Origin: Volvariella volvacea V23
Taxonomy: Eukaryota > Basidiomycota > Agaricomycetes > Agaricales > Pluteaceae
Assembly (NCBI GenBank): GCA_000349905.1
Contig: KB722746.1
Span: 246,273-310,272 of the forward strand
DNA length: 64,000 nucleotides
Reading direction: 5' to 3'
Shown: in pieces, positions 44,187 through 54,270 of the stretch
How the letters are laid out: every line of letters begins with the position of its first letter
Position numbering within the stretch: position 1 is the stretch's first letter
The notes under the pieces: generated by a model
Seen by the model: the letters and a program-made list of their open reading frames with translations, nothing else
The model's database searches: none
Told to the model about the DNA's origin: nothing
Program-made: the position numbers and the translations under genes

Positions 44187-45836
44187 ATGACCGCCACCAC
44201 ACTCACCAATGCTCCACTAGATGTCATCCTATACACAGCAGAACACCTCGACTTGGAGGCTCTGTGCACCCTGCGACTAGTCTCTCGCAATCTCTGCAAT
44301 CAAATCTCCCCGATTACCCTGCGTAGCATCACATTCCGCATAAATGAAGCTAGAACCTCCATGAATCGACTCTATGAAGTTTGCTCCCAACCGTACCTGG
44401 CGTACCACAAGTACACACGACGTCTGACAGTCAAGACGAATAATACCCACATCGATCGAAATATCCGTGAAGACGAGATGGAGGTCGTGTACGAGACAAT
44501 TGGACGACTAGAGTGCCTCACTTCGCTCGACCTGCGGTGGGAGTCGACGTATGAGGTCAAGGGACAAGCAGCAGCGGATTGTCTTTTTACAATTCAGGAC
44601 AGAATTGTCGAGGCAGTGTACAGGGCCACGGGAGGGAGGCTGGATAGATTGGCCGTGAAGCCTGCTCTGAAGAGTCATGGATATGGACTACCAGGAAGGA
44701 TGCAGGAGTTTAGAGGATTGCGCATCGTAGAATTCAAGTTGGGTGAAATGGGGCGGAGGTGTGGTGGGCTGGATAAGTTTGGCGAGAGAAGGTTCCCTTA
44801 CGACGAGAATGCACCAGAATGTTGTATTTCCCCTGGTTATAAAGAAGGACTGCGCTCTATTGTTCGCAATAACCCTGGATTGGAGGTATTCGCGATTAGA
44901 CAAGGCTGTATGATGGACTTTTATGATGTGGGGGAGTTGTTTGGGAATGAGGGGAAGGAATCAGCACTGGTGCTGCGTGGGCTGACGATGAAAGGCCTCA
45001 GATTTCCTCATATCATCCCCACCCCCAATTCGCCCTTCACCCACCTCGAGCATCTGAATGTCCTCTTGAATTCTTCCCTCATGCCTCTCGACAATCTATG
45101 GAAGTCCCTAGAAGCTACAGGAACAAAGCTGAAAACCCTCACGACGCACCAACTATCTCTCGCATCCTACTCTGGCCTGCAGCAGCTCGCCATCATGCAG
45201 ATCGATAACACCACACGAGAGTGGACAGATTCCAGCGCGGTGACAGCGTTTTTCAACAATCTTCTCCCCAGGCATTCATCTTCACTTACGAAGCTGTCCA
45301 CTTTATTTCGCCCTGGGATCACGCATCTTGACGGTTGGTCGTTCACGCCACACGTTTGGAAGCCAGCTTTACAAGTTCTTTCCGCTTTGAACACCCTCCG
45401 TCTGTACTCTGCCAAAATCGACGAGCCTCCTTATTCTGTGATGCGGAAATGGGAGGAAACAGACGAGAGCGGTCGCATAAACGAAATTGAAACCGAATTA
45501 CAAGCGGAGCGACGTGTGTCTCAAGCCTCGTTTGTCGCCAACGTCACGCGGAACTATCAGGAGGTGATAGATCACGTCGAAGGACATCCTCGCCTTCAGA
45601 CGCTGGAGATCCGTTGGTCGGATGAGGTTTTGTGGACTGTAGGAACGATTAGGCGGAGGAAGTGGTTAATTCGCGCGATGAAGAGTGTGGCGAAGAGGTT
45701 GAGGAGCTGTAGTGGTGTGCCGAGGGAATTGGTTCTACTCAGCGGTGTGTATGGTTCTAGGAGGGTTGAGGACAGTGGCGCAGGGGAAGAATGGGAATTT
45801 TTTGAGATTGAGAGTGAGGACGTTTGGAGTTCTTGA
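44187..45836 (+). CDS. F-box-like protein of the 44-56 kb family
   Basis: Single exon, 549 residues. The ATG at 44187 (MTATTLTNAPLDVI) is preferred over 44130 because both paralogs start at this point. F-box-like segment: NAPLDVILYTAEHLDLEALCTLRLVSRNLCNQISPITLRSITF. A central FPHIIPTPNSPFTHLEHLNVL region and LDNLWKSLEATGTKLKTL are shared with 52271-53926 and 54271-55941. The C-terminus carries the family signature GVPRELVLLSGVYGSRR. By family a Skp1-binding substrate adaptor; the substrate is unknown. Confidence 0.78.
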   Translation: MTATTLTNAPLDVILYTAEHLDLEALCTLRLVSRNLCNQISPITLRSITFRINEARTSMNRLYEVCSQPYLAYHKYTRRLTVKTNNTHIDRNIREDEMEVVYETIGRLECLTSLDLRWESTYEVKGQAAADCLFTIQDRIVEAVYRATGGRLDRLAVKPALKSHGYGLPGRMQEFRGLRIVEFKLGEMGRRCGGLDKFGERRFPYDENAPECCISPGYKEGLRSIVRNNPGLEVFAIRQGCMMDFYDVGELFGNEGKESALVLRGLTMKGLRFPHIIPTPNSPFTHLEHLNVLLNSSLMPLDNLWKSLEATGTKLKTLTTHQLSLASYSGLQQLAIMQIDNTTREWTDSSAVTAFFNNLLPRHSSSLTKLSTLFRPGITHLDGWSFTPHVWKPALQVLSALNTLRLYSAKIDEPPYSVMRKWEETDESGRINEIETELQAERRVSQASFVANVTRNYQEVIDHVEGHPRLQTLEIRWSDEVLWTVGTIRRRKWLIRAMKSVAKRLRSCSGVPRELVLLSGVYGSRRVEDSGAGEEWEFFEIESEDVWSS

Positions 45837-46562
45837 GGATACTCGCGATTCCATCTCTTTCCTCCCACCAATGTGTGGTTGCTTGCGCCCTCTTCCTGGT
45901 CATCTCAACACCCCTCAAGTCGACTTTTCGGTTACGAGTTAAGTCTCAAAAGCATTACTCTAATTTGATGGAGTTGCATTTCGTATCTGATCTATTTCAT
46001 ATTTCGCCTAGACACCTCACTTCTCCTTTTTTGGTTCCGTTTTTCCTGTTCTCATTTGAACGGTCTGACTACCCCGATTATAACACTCTATTATTACACG
46101 AAGACCGCCCATCTAAATGTCCTCTCCACACCGGTAACCAGCTATCCGTTCCTTCCGACTTATTCCTGATTATGACCCGGTACGCTTCGACAGGCGCTCC
46201 CACTACATCTCTCCTCACCGAGAGATTTTGAGCCTTTGTTGGAATATGCCAAATCGAAATATATATATAAAGGATTAGCCGACGATATCGTGGATGACGC
46301 CGTAATTTACGAAGGATAGGCATCCCTTGTGTCTAGGCACAGTTTATATGTGTGCATCAGACTCAATATGCGTTTTGTAACTGCCTTGAACGTATCACTA
46401 CGCATAGTAACGAGATAACAGGATTTAGTAGAAATAGGAATTTGCTATAGTAATGAACTTTCAAAATCGAATAGGGATAATGCTGCAAGAATCGAATGGG
46501 AATGGTAAATTGTGCTACCAGAATCGGCTTCCTATTTGTGCTTATTTTTGTGCTTGTTTCAT
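45837..46562. other. intergenic, no gene seen
   Basis: 3' flank of the F-box gene and promoter side of the kinase; an AT run (TATATATATAAAGG) near 46260. No recognisable coding frame. Confidence 0.5.
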
Positions 46563-48209
46563 ATGCATTCTCTCCTCAAGCTCGTCGAGCGCTGCACACT
46601 CCCTCGATTAGCCAGGTTTTCTTCACTAGGAACCGCACACCGTCTTGACCATGACTTGCGCCAAAGACCGCGATGGGTAGTGACAGAAGAGGACATAGGA
46701 GGGTATAAACCTGGAGGATATCGCCCTACCACCGTGGGTGAACACTTGAGCTCAGGGCGGTATGAAATCCTCAGAAAGCTGGGTCATGGCCAGCAATCGA
46801 CGATATGGCTTGCTCGCAACAGAGAAAGCAGGTTTGTCTGTCGTCGAAACTCCGTTGAGTTACTGAAACTTGGTCGTAGTAAAGATACCTGTGTCACGCT
46901 CAAAATATTCGCAAGTTGGTTTGCATACCTGTGCATACATCCTCCTTAACTAATTCTCTATTTAGGCGAATTGTCCGATGGTGCGGCAAGTGCGGAAGTT
47001 GCAGCCTTTGAGCGCCTTCGTGAGCGCGATCCTCATCACCCGGGATGCGCGCATGTACCTTCCTTGCTTGATACCTTTTGGTCAGAAAGTAGGTACGGAA
47101 GGCATCTTTGTGTGGTCATAGACCCCTTGGGCGTGTACATTCATAATATCGCGAATTCCTACTTTTTACTCCACAAACATGTGATTCCCGAGTTTGTTGC
47201 GAAGCGTGTCATGCGGGATATACTATTGGCTTTGGATTATTGCCACACCAAATGCCACCTCGTTCATACAGGTCATATTCATTAATTTGCTCTTACGCAC
47301 AGATCTGACCATATGTAATAGACATCAAACTCTCAAACGTGCTGACTAGTTTCGACTATCAGCTTACTCATTCGGACCCATAGCTAGATGCACCTTTTCA
47401 GACGTACCAAGCACAAGCCCCGGATGGAACCCCGATTACCATTACGGAGCGGGGTGGTTTCTTGGATACTCCTGAAAAATCCCTAGATGAAGAAGGTTGG
47501 AAGAAGGTTTGCTTCATACTGGCGGATTTTGGTTCTGGTATGTGGCCTATATTGTATTTTGGTCGTCGTTAGGCTCAATATGGAGCAGTGCATTTAGCAT
47601 CAGGAAACGTGCTAGAGCATTACGCTGACCATCTGATTTCGTCTCCAGCCTCGCGGCCTCCAGAAGTCTTCATGCAAGTTCCTTGGAACGCGACTTGCGA
47701 CATCTGGTCTGCTGGGATGGTGGTGCGTGTATTATCAACGGTCTACGCTTCTAATTTAAGTAATGTGCTATCCTGCTAGCTGTTCCAGTTACTAGCGCTC
47801 CAGACACTCTATCCCTCTAATGTTCCTGAGGAGTTGTTTCCGCTTTGCTTGTATATGGTCCTTGGTAGGCTGCCAGACTCGGTAATAGCCAAGAGTCCAA
47901 TTGCAGGCGGTTACTTTAACAGGTCCGATGGTAAGTGCTGAGTCATGTAGTAGGAAGTTGATCACGCCATCGTGCCAACTGCAAAACTTCACTGATCAAC
48001 ATTCATCATCCATAGGAACACCGCACCCCGAATTTGGTGTAGGCAGCGCCCATATCTCGTTGAGGGAGGAATTCGCCGTGTTACCAAACCAATTTCGGTC
48101 ATCCAAAGCAGCAGTCGATTTCCTCCTGCGTATGCTGGTCCTCGATCCTGCTGAGAGACCCACTCCTCGACAACTACTCGATGATCCCTGGCTTTCCGAC
48201 GTGGTTTAG
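46563..48209 (+). CDS. SRPK-like Ser/Thr protein kinase with an in-frame TAG
   Basis: Seven exons: 46563-46831, 46880-46914, 46966-47271, 47322-47537, 47586-47722, 47789-47930 and 48016-48209 (433 codons). YKPGGYRPTTVGEHLSSGRY and KLGHGQQSTIWLA are typical of SR-protein kinases. VTLKIFA has the ATP-binding Lys, HTDIKLSN the catalytic loop, DFGSA the metal site, RPPEV the APE equivalent, DIWSAGM follows, and the end is LDPAERPTPRQLLDDPWL. A TAG at 47381-47383 interrupts the fourth exon after the catalytic loop. It disappears only if a further in-phase intron 47339-47401 (GTGCTG...TCAG) is used, giving 411 residues, so the gene is either recently dead or has that intron. The N-terminal MHSLLKLVERCTLPR is basic and could be a mitochondrial-type leader; the start is uncertain. 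Confidence 0.65.
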
Positions 48210-48740
48210 ATCAATATGTTTTGTCTCCACACTGCCTGCCATCTACTCTAGCTATCACATAGTTAATGGTAAATTTTCGATTCTTATGATAAAGCACTTG
48301 TAAGATTGAACGTCCCGACGGTTGGCAATCAAGTCTGTGTGTCTCTCCAGCACCAATTAGCACGATGGGCTGGTGCTACGATGTGTAGAAACGTCCGCGA
48401 AACTCGGTCATGGTGAGCCACTTAGTTCTAGGTGTTATGCCCTACCTCATTTCCGAACGCCCTGTGTTATAGAAATCAACTATCGCCTAGGCGAGGCTAG
48501 AGCGTTGTCTACTGCATGTTACACCAAGTTGCAAATTCAGACGGTCAAGCACGCGGTGGTGTACTATCTACCTCTAGTGGGTTCTCCAGAGGGCACGGCA
48601 CTGGGATCCCCACCAGACCTGTTCCAGCATTATCCAGGAACACTCAGATTTCGCTCGTTTACAATCAGCTCGTTACAAATTACAATTAACCCTATTTACC
48701 TTACTGATACAGATTCCCGAATCTAGTCTACAGCTGGCAA
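48210..48740. other. intergenic between kinase and T2
   Basis: A frame at 48373-48726 shows no recognisable protein content and overlaps the likely 3' UTR of T2; not called. Confidence 0.5.
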
Positions 48741-50255
48741 CTATGGTGTCTTAGGCTGCAATGTAACAGGTGCGTAGCGTAATAGCCACTCAAGGCTGGC
48801 TTCACCCTCAAGCGGCTTCAAGCCCACAGGAAGAGCAGGTCGTGCAGGGAACGTCGCTTCGTTAAGCCTCAAGACCTCCTTTCCCTTGTCCTTCCCCAAC
48901 CAGCCACCTTGTTCTGTCTTCACCCACACCCAAGCACCGTCAATCTCTCGAGGTTCAAATCCCTCCAGCGACTTTGGAGCCCACACCTTTGGCCCCGTCG
49001 TCAGACCCTGCACTCTACTGGACTGCCATCGCTCCCTTACGCTCGCATGGATCGTTTCGTTCGTCGGACCATTGAAACCCGTCTTGCCAGGGTACGCACC
49101 CGGCGTGCGATACTTCCACGTCCAAGTATCTCCCTCCTTGTACGAATCATACCACCTCCCACGCGCCCACCCTTGGTACACCTCATCGAATCCTAGTTTC
49201 CTCCGCTCCCTACTGCGAATACGCCACGGCTGGTGGTTATAATCGAGAACCCCGTCGAGGTAGTCCCGGTCGAAATCAAGGAAGGGTCGGCAGAGGTCGA
49301 TCATCCAGCCGAACGTCAAATCGGCAAGAGCTTGATCGGCGTAACCACCGCCAACGTTGGTATGAACTCCAGGGAACCAACATTGCTGGAGGTCGATAGC
49401 TGAGGAAAATAAGAAGTCAAGACCAATGTCGGAGGGCGGAAGAATGAAGACATACACTTGGCAACACTCGGGTCGTCCGGCAAGTGCCATAATGTCGGGG
49501 TGAACGGACCACGGTACTCGTCTAATGCCAGCGCGTGGAAAGCGTGCTTGATACCTGAGTAAATGTGGTTAGTGCTAGAGACTTGACCCAATGTACGGGG
49601 AATTACCTTCGTTGAGGCTGTTATCGAAGTGCTCATATTCACCTGTTACTCCCCCAGCATTTGTAACCGGCTTATAAGGGAAACCCAAGCTCGCTACGGT
49701 ATCCCAGCAGCCCAAAACCTCGATCTCCACGTCGTGCACCCTCGGAACAAAAGGCTTCTTCTGTGGTGCTATCGCGTTCGCTGCTGTCCATTTCTGCAGA
49801 TCTGCCGCCTGCCTCTCCTGAAGCTCTGCAATGTAGGTGTCAAAGGTACCTTCTTTATAACTCCTCAACGCCTCCTTCAACGACCAGGAGCTCCGAGAAG
49901 AGAATATGCCGAGTCGAGTGACTATGTTGGCAAGAACGCCGGCCGTGAATGCGCCACGGGAGAATCCAAAGATGAAAATCTGGTCGCCCGGGTTGTAGTT
50001 GTTCATGATGAACGTGTAGGCATCCGCGATGTTATCCTCTATCCCCTCTCCCATAGCCTGTTGGAACACCTTCGTACCCCAGCTCAGATCTTGTGTGCCG
50101 ATACCGGACTGATAGAAGATGACCTGCTCGATTTGACCTGCCTTCTGGGTGTTGCGGAGGGCGTGACATAGACGACTAACGTTGGTGGAGACTGAGTAGC
50201 CGCCGCGACTGGCAGACTGGCCAGTGCCATCGCAGGCAACGATAATGCGCTTCAT
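48741..50255 (-). CDS. DUF2235 / Tle1-like alpha/beta hydrolase T2
   Basis: Exons 50255-49607, 49554-49456 (99 nt) and 49399-48741 give 468 residues, in the same phases as T1. MKRIIVACDGTGQSAS start; GFSRG nucleophile elbow; GCWDTVASLG with the likely Asp; WFPGVHTNVGGGYADQ with the His. The C-terminal region (RGRWYDSYKEGDTWTWKYRT) is shared with T1, T3 and T4. No signal peptide or membrane segment. The substrate is unknown; the family are lipase- or hydrolase-like enzymes. Its leader holds an intron start identical to the zinc-finger leader (50782-50799). Confidence 0.88.
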
Positions 50256-52270
50256 TCTGGGATGGGAGGATTGTTAGCGTTCTCAGAATAGTGAGTCCCG
50301 TGCTTTTAAATACCTCTTTAACCATTCCGAACTGTGGCTTGTTTGCACACTTGGCAATCGGAGAGCCCTCATACCCGCTGCAGGGAGCATTGAAGCTGTC
50401 ACGGGAGGATATGTAACCGTTGCATTGACGCTACCGAGAAAGGATAACAGTGGCTGTGCCAATGGACCGCTCACAACTATAGGAGGGCATTTCTGATGCG
50501 TCTGCTTACCCAACTGACGGGGAAACTTGCGATTGGTCAGAATCGCGCCCTAAATGCTGCTATCAATGTTCCCTGGCAAATTTCCGGCCGAGATACTCGA
50601 ATCAAGAGCTGTGGTACAGTGTGGTACACTGCCAAACCTTCGACATGTCACAGCGGGCATTAGGTGGGCTTAGCCCCGCTATCAGAAGGTCATGCGGAAC
50701 ACACCTGAGCCCAGAGCACAAATATGCCCCAAAATGCATCTGATATATATCTATAAGATTATATTGAGAACCAAATCAAAAACTGTACAGTACTTACCCA
50801 ACGCAATGATATGTCGACACGTAAGTGATACCAATCTCCCTTATGAAAGTTGCAATCACATCGACACCATGCCGCTCTGTAGATTCATGAGCTCATAAAG
50901 CCACCCACCATCGTTAAAATCGACGTTTATCAAGGGACAAATGTCGTAAATCCGTGATGGGAAAACGGTTGAGGGATGGGTGCGATGACGCGGACTCGGA
51001 CTCGGTGGCGGCCCGAACCGGAGACGGAGAACAACCGTCATAGTGTCCCATGTCCCAACGACTCCTCCCCGTAATCCAGAGCTGGTCTTTGCATGTTAGC
51101 ACCACTGGATATATTTTTCGCCAGATTTCTATCAACACCATCGAGGTTGCATGCATCAAGAGGAAAGGTAGCAAGTCGTTTCAAATCTCAACAATGCTAG
51201 GTGAAATTTGAGCGATGCCAAATTTGCTGCTGTCATCCGCCACCCTACAAGGATCAGCAATGTTTTAAACCACAGTGACACGCCCCTGGTGCTACTGCCG
51301 ACAAACGGGTGATGTCCTCTTGTTCAGACTCCCATCTTCACAAACTTGGGACCATGTTGCATATCTCAAATTGTCAGTGGTATTGGCGAGAATTGGGGAT
51401 GGCATATCGCTTGAAGGGATGCGCAGTAGAGTGGGGATCATGGACAGAAGTGTAATCACTGGAGTCTGTTTGACTCAAGTCCGAGGTGCGATGCGTGTAG
51501 GGGGTATAATGGGATGCCCTGCAGTCTTCATCGGTTTGGTGAGTTATTCATTCACCCCCAATATGTCCACTTCAAATGCCTCCAATCGTGCTGAGCCAGG
51601 TACACTTACAGTAATCACGTCAGGACCAGGTTCAGGCGAGATTGGTGTGCAAGCAATCCCTGCCGATATTTCGACTGTGATCATAGACCCATAACATCAC
51701 CGTGCAATCAGTTAAAAAAGTGAGGACTGAAATTTACTGAAATGCCAGGTAAGAATAAATTATGATTACGAGCTTGAAAATAAACGGAAGGGTGATCATG
51801 GCAAGGGAGAATCCGCCCTTGCAGACGATATTGTAAGGCCATATCTATTAACTCTCTCTACTGCCTTGCGCGCTCAGCATTCAATTGGGCAAGTTCAAAT
51901 TAGGTACTTCTCCAGCGGAGTGTCTTATATAGTAATTCTCTTTGCAACCTTGATACGTAGCAACGAGTGCCGAGGATCATGCTTCGATCAAGACACGCTC
52001 TAGTTGCGTCGGACGAGTTCACAATGCCCAAGGCTACTTATTCCCGTACGTATGCCATCTGTGCCAGCATTACACTCAAAACCACTCTCTGAACTTCCAA
52101 GCTACGTGTTTCACCGCTTTCCCCTTGCTCTACCTTGTCTTACAAGTAAATTTCGCAGGGACTATTCGTCAGTCACCATGTAGTGAAGAAGAATCGTTGA
52201 ATTTGATTGACTACAAAGAGCCACCAACAAGACCCCGGTATTGTACTGATAAAATCTTCCCATGTGAGTG
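50256..52270. other. T2 leader and intergenic
   Basis: 50256-50680 is the leader block shared by T1-T4. On the minus strand 50740-50805 reads as an intron, GTAAGTACTGTACAGTTTTT to ATATCAG. The frame 51275-51694 (139 codons, plus) has no recognisable family and no supporting repeat, and is left uncalled. Nothing else seen. Confidence 0.5.
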
Positions 52271-53926
52271 TTAATCCTGGTCGATATCTGCACCCAAACC
52301 TCTTTTCTTTGGGCGATCTGGCATATTCTTAGCGAAGCACCACCCTGAGCCATCTCCCATCCTCCGTGCATCGTGCCTCCCACTCAACAAAACCAGCTCC
52401 TTCGGCACGCCGTTTGTACACCGTAAATTTTTCACTACCTGGGAGAGCGTTCTCTTGCACCCATTCAACCACCTCATTCGTCCAGTTCCACATCCCCAAG
52501 TTTTGTCCGGCCAGATAAGTTCTAGCGTTTGAAGCCGAGGAAGGGATTCAACGTGGGCGATAACCTCCTGATAAGCTTGCACAAGGGCGGCAGAGTATGC
52601 AGATGTATCAATCTCGTCTGTGTCATCATAATCTTCAGTTTCATCCGAGTTAGGTTCTCGGCGTGGAAGAAACCTTTCTACTTCTCCTGGATAGAGATGA
52701 AGGCTCTTCAACCTTGCGAGGGAACGCATTGCTGGCATCCATAGTTCGGGAGTGAACGACCATCCCATGAGATGGGAAATATCCGTACGAAGTGAGATGT
52801 GTAATTTGGTGAGCGAGGATGAATGCTGGGGTAGAGAATCATTGAAGAACGCCGAAGTGACATTGGGGTGGGTGCATTCTGGGACATCGTCGAGCTCCAT
52901 GATGATGAGTTGTTGGAGACCAGAATAGGATGCGAGATATGAGCAGAGTGAAAGAGTGACTTGCAGCGTCTTGAGAGTCTCTAGTGGTGCTCCAATGACT
53001 TCAAGAGACTTCCATAGATTGTCAAGAGGAAGGATAGCGTAAGGGGTGAGGACCTCGAGGTGTCGAAGGTGAGCAAAGGGCGAGTCCTTAGCACTGATAA
53101 CACGAGAAAAACGGATGCCTTTTATAAAAAGGGACCGCATCGCTAGAGCTCGTGCGCCGCTGTGAATGAACAACACATTTGCCTCGTGGAAATCAACAGC
53201 ACAACCTTGGTGAAGCTTGAAGATGTCCAAACCGGGATTCTTGCTAATCATGGACTGTAGTGTATCCTTGTAGCTTGGTGGAATGCACTGGTGTGACTCA
53301 GTTTCATTATACCACGTCGACCTCTCTCCGAATCGGTCCAAGGCACGACATCCCCACCCATATTTATCCATCGTAAACTCTAGCTCCCTCAACCCTCTAA
53401 ACTCTTTCAACCTCTTCGGTAGGCCGTATCCTTTCTCCTTCCATGGATTAATAACCAATTTAACCAGCTTTCCTTCTGTAGCTTCATATATGGCATCGAT
53501 AACGCGTTCTTGAATTTCGTGAACGCGCAAAGTTGTGTCTTCTTTGTCGTCGTATCCTGATTCCCAGTTTATCTCGAATGAGGTCAGATTCTTGAGTTTT
53601 CCAAGCGTTCTACACAACCCCTGTACCCTCTCCTCATCCACGTATCGGGCAACATACCACCCGTGAGTCATTACGGTGAGGTGTCGGCCGTATTGATAGA
53701 GCGCTGGGAGTGGCTGAGAACAAGCTTCGAAGAGTCGTTGAACATCTTCCCCCCTGCCATTTATCCGAAATGCGATGTTGCGTAATGCGACAGAGGAAAA
53801 TTGGTGGTGGATATCGTGAGAGGCTAGACGTAGAGCTTTCAAGGTGGAGAGATCGAGGTGTTTGGCAATCGATTCAACAATGTCTATTGGTGCATTGGCA
53901 AGTGTGGTTGGGATAAAAGTGGACAT
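52271..53926 (-). CDS. F-box-like protein of the 44-56 kb family
   Basis: Single exon, 551 residues. The N-terminal F-box-like segment is APIDIVESIAKHLDLSTLKALRLASHDIHHQFSSVALRNIAF. Middle blocks YGLPKRLKEFRGLRELEF and LDNLWKSLEVIGAPLETLKTL, and the C-terminal GVPKELVLLSGRHDARR, are shared with the genes at 44187 and 54271. An acidic DETEDYDDTDEIDTS insert precedes the last block. Probable SCF substrate adaptor; the partner is unknown. Tandem with 54271-55941 on the same strand. Confidence 0.78.
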   Translation of the reverse strand: MSTFIPTTLANAPIDIVESIAKHLDLSTLKALRLASHDIHHQFSSVALRNIAFRINGRGEDVQRLFEACSQPLPALYQYGRHLTVMTHGWYVARYVDEERVQGLCRTLGKLKNLTSFEINWESGYDDKEDTTLRVHEIQERVIDAIYEATEGKLVKLVINPWKEKGYGLPKRLKEFRGLRELEFTMDKYGWGCRALDRFGERSTWYNETESHQCIPPSYKDTLQSMISKNPGLDIFKLHQGCAVDFHEANVLFIHSGARALAMRSLFIKGIRFSRVISAKDSPFAHLRHLEVLTPYAILPLDNLWKSLEVIGAPLETLKTLQVTLSLCSYLASYSGLQQLIIMELDDVPECTHPNVTSAFFNDSLPQHSSSLTKLHISLRTDISHLMGWSFTPELWMPAMRSLARLKSLHLYPGEVERFLPRREPNSDETEDYDDTDEIDTSAYSAALVQAYQEVIAHVESLPRLQTLELIWPDKTWGCGTGRMRWLNGCKRTLSQVVKNLRCTNGVPKELVLLSGRHDARRMGDGSGWCFAKNMPDRPKKRGLGADIDQD

Positions 53927-54164
53927 GATGACGTTTCGACAGCAACAAAACGGAGTTGGCTATTAAGGATGGGAACTCACGGGGCCGCAGACAAAGGCTC
54001 ATGCCAATCTGACTCGTATCAATTACGAATCAACACTGCCACTGATAGGCGCATATTTTTTTGTATCATAGTACAGCGCTAATTATCCCTGTAAAATCCC
54101 CAAATGACGATATGTACTGTACTTGTATGTGTGCCGTCTGTGCCACTCTCTCCCTCCTTCATTG

Positions 54165-54240
54165 ACTTGATGCCCCACTAAGCAAAGCCAGGGCCTTTGG
54201 CACATCATTCTGGCTCCCCAATTCCTTAACCATTCCAGAT
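54165..54240 (-). pseudogene. duplicated 3' scrap of an F-box gene
   Basis: Minus-strand reading SGMVKELGSQNDVPKALALL matches SGVVKELRSRNGVPKVLALL near the end of the gene at 54271-55941, which lies just upstream of it in gene direction. A partial tandem copy of about 75 bp. Confidence 0.7.
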
Positions 54241-54270
54241 AAACCCTAGCGCGGGACAACACTCTCCCTC

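Noticed and set aside
48373..48726. 117-codon frame between kinase and T2
   Set aside because: No family resemblance and mostly in the expected 3' flanks of both neighbours.
51275..51694. 139-codon frame on the plus strand
   Set aside because: No recognisable motif, no paralog in the window and no splice or promoter context; left as intergenic.
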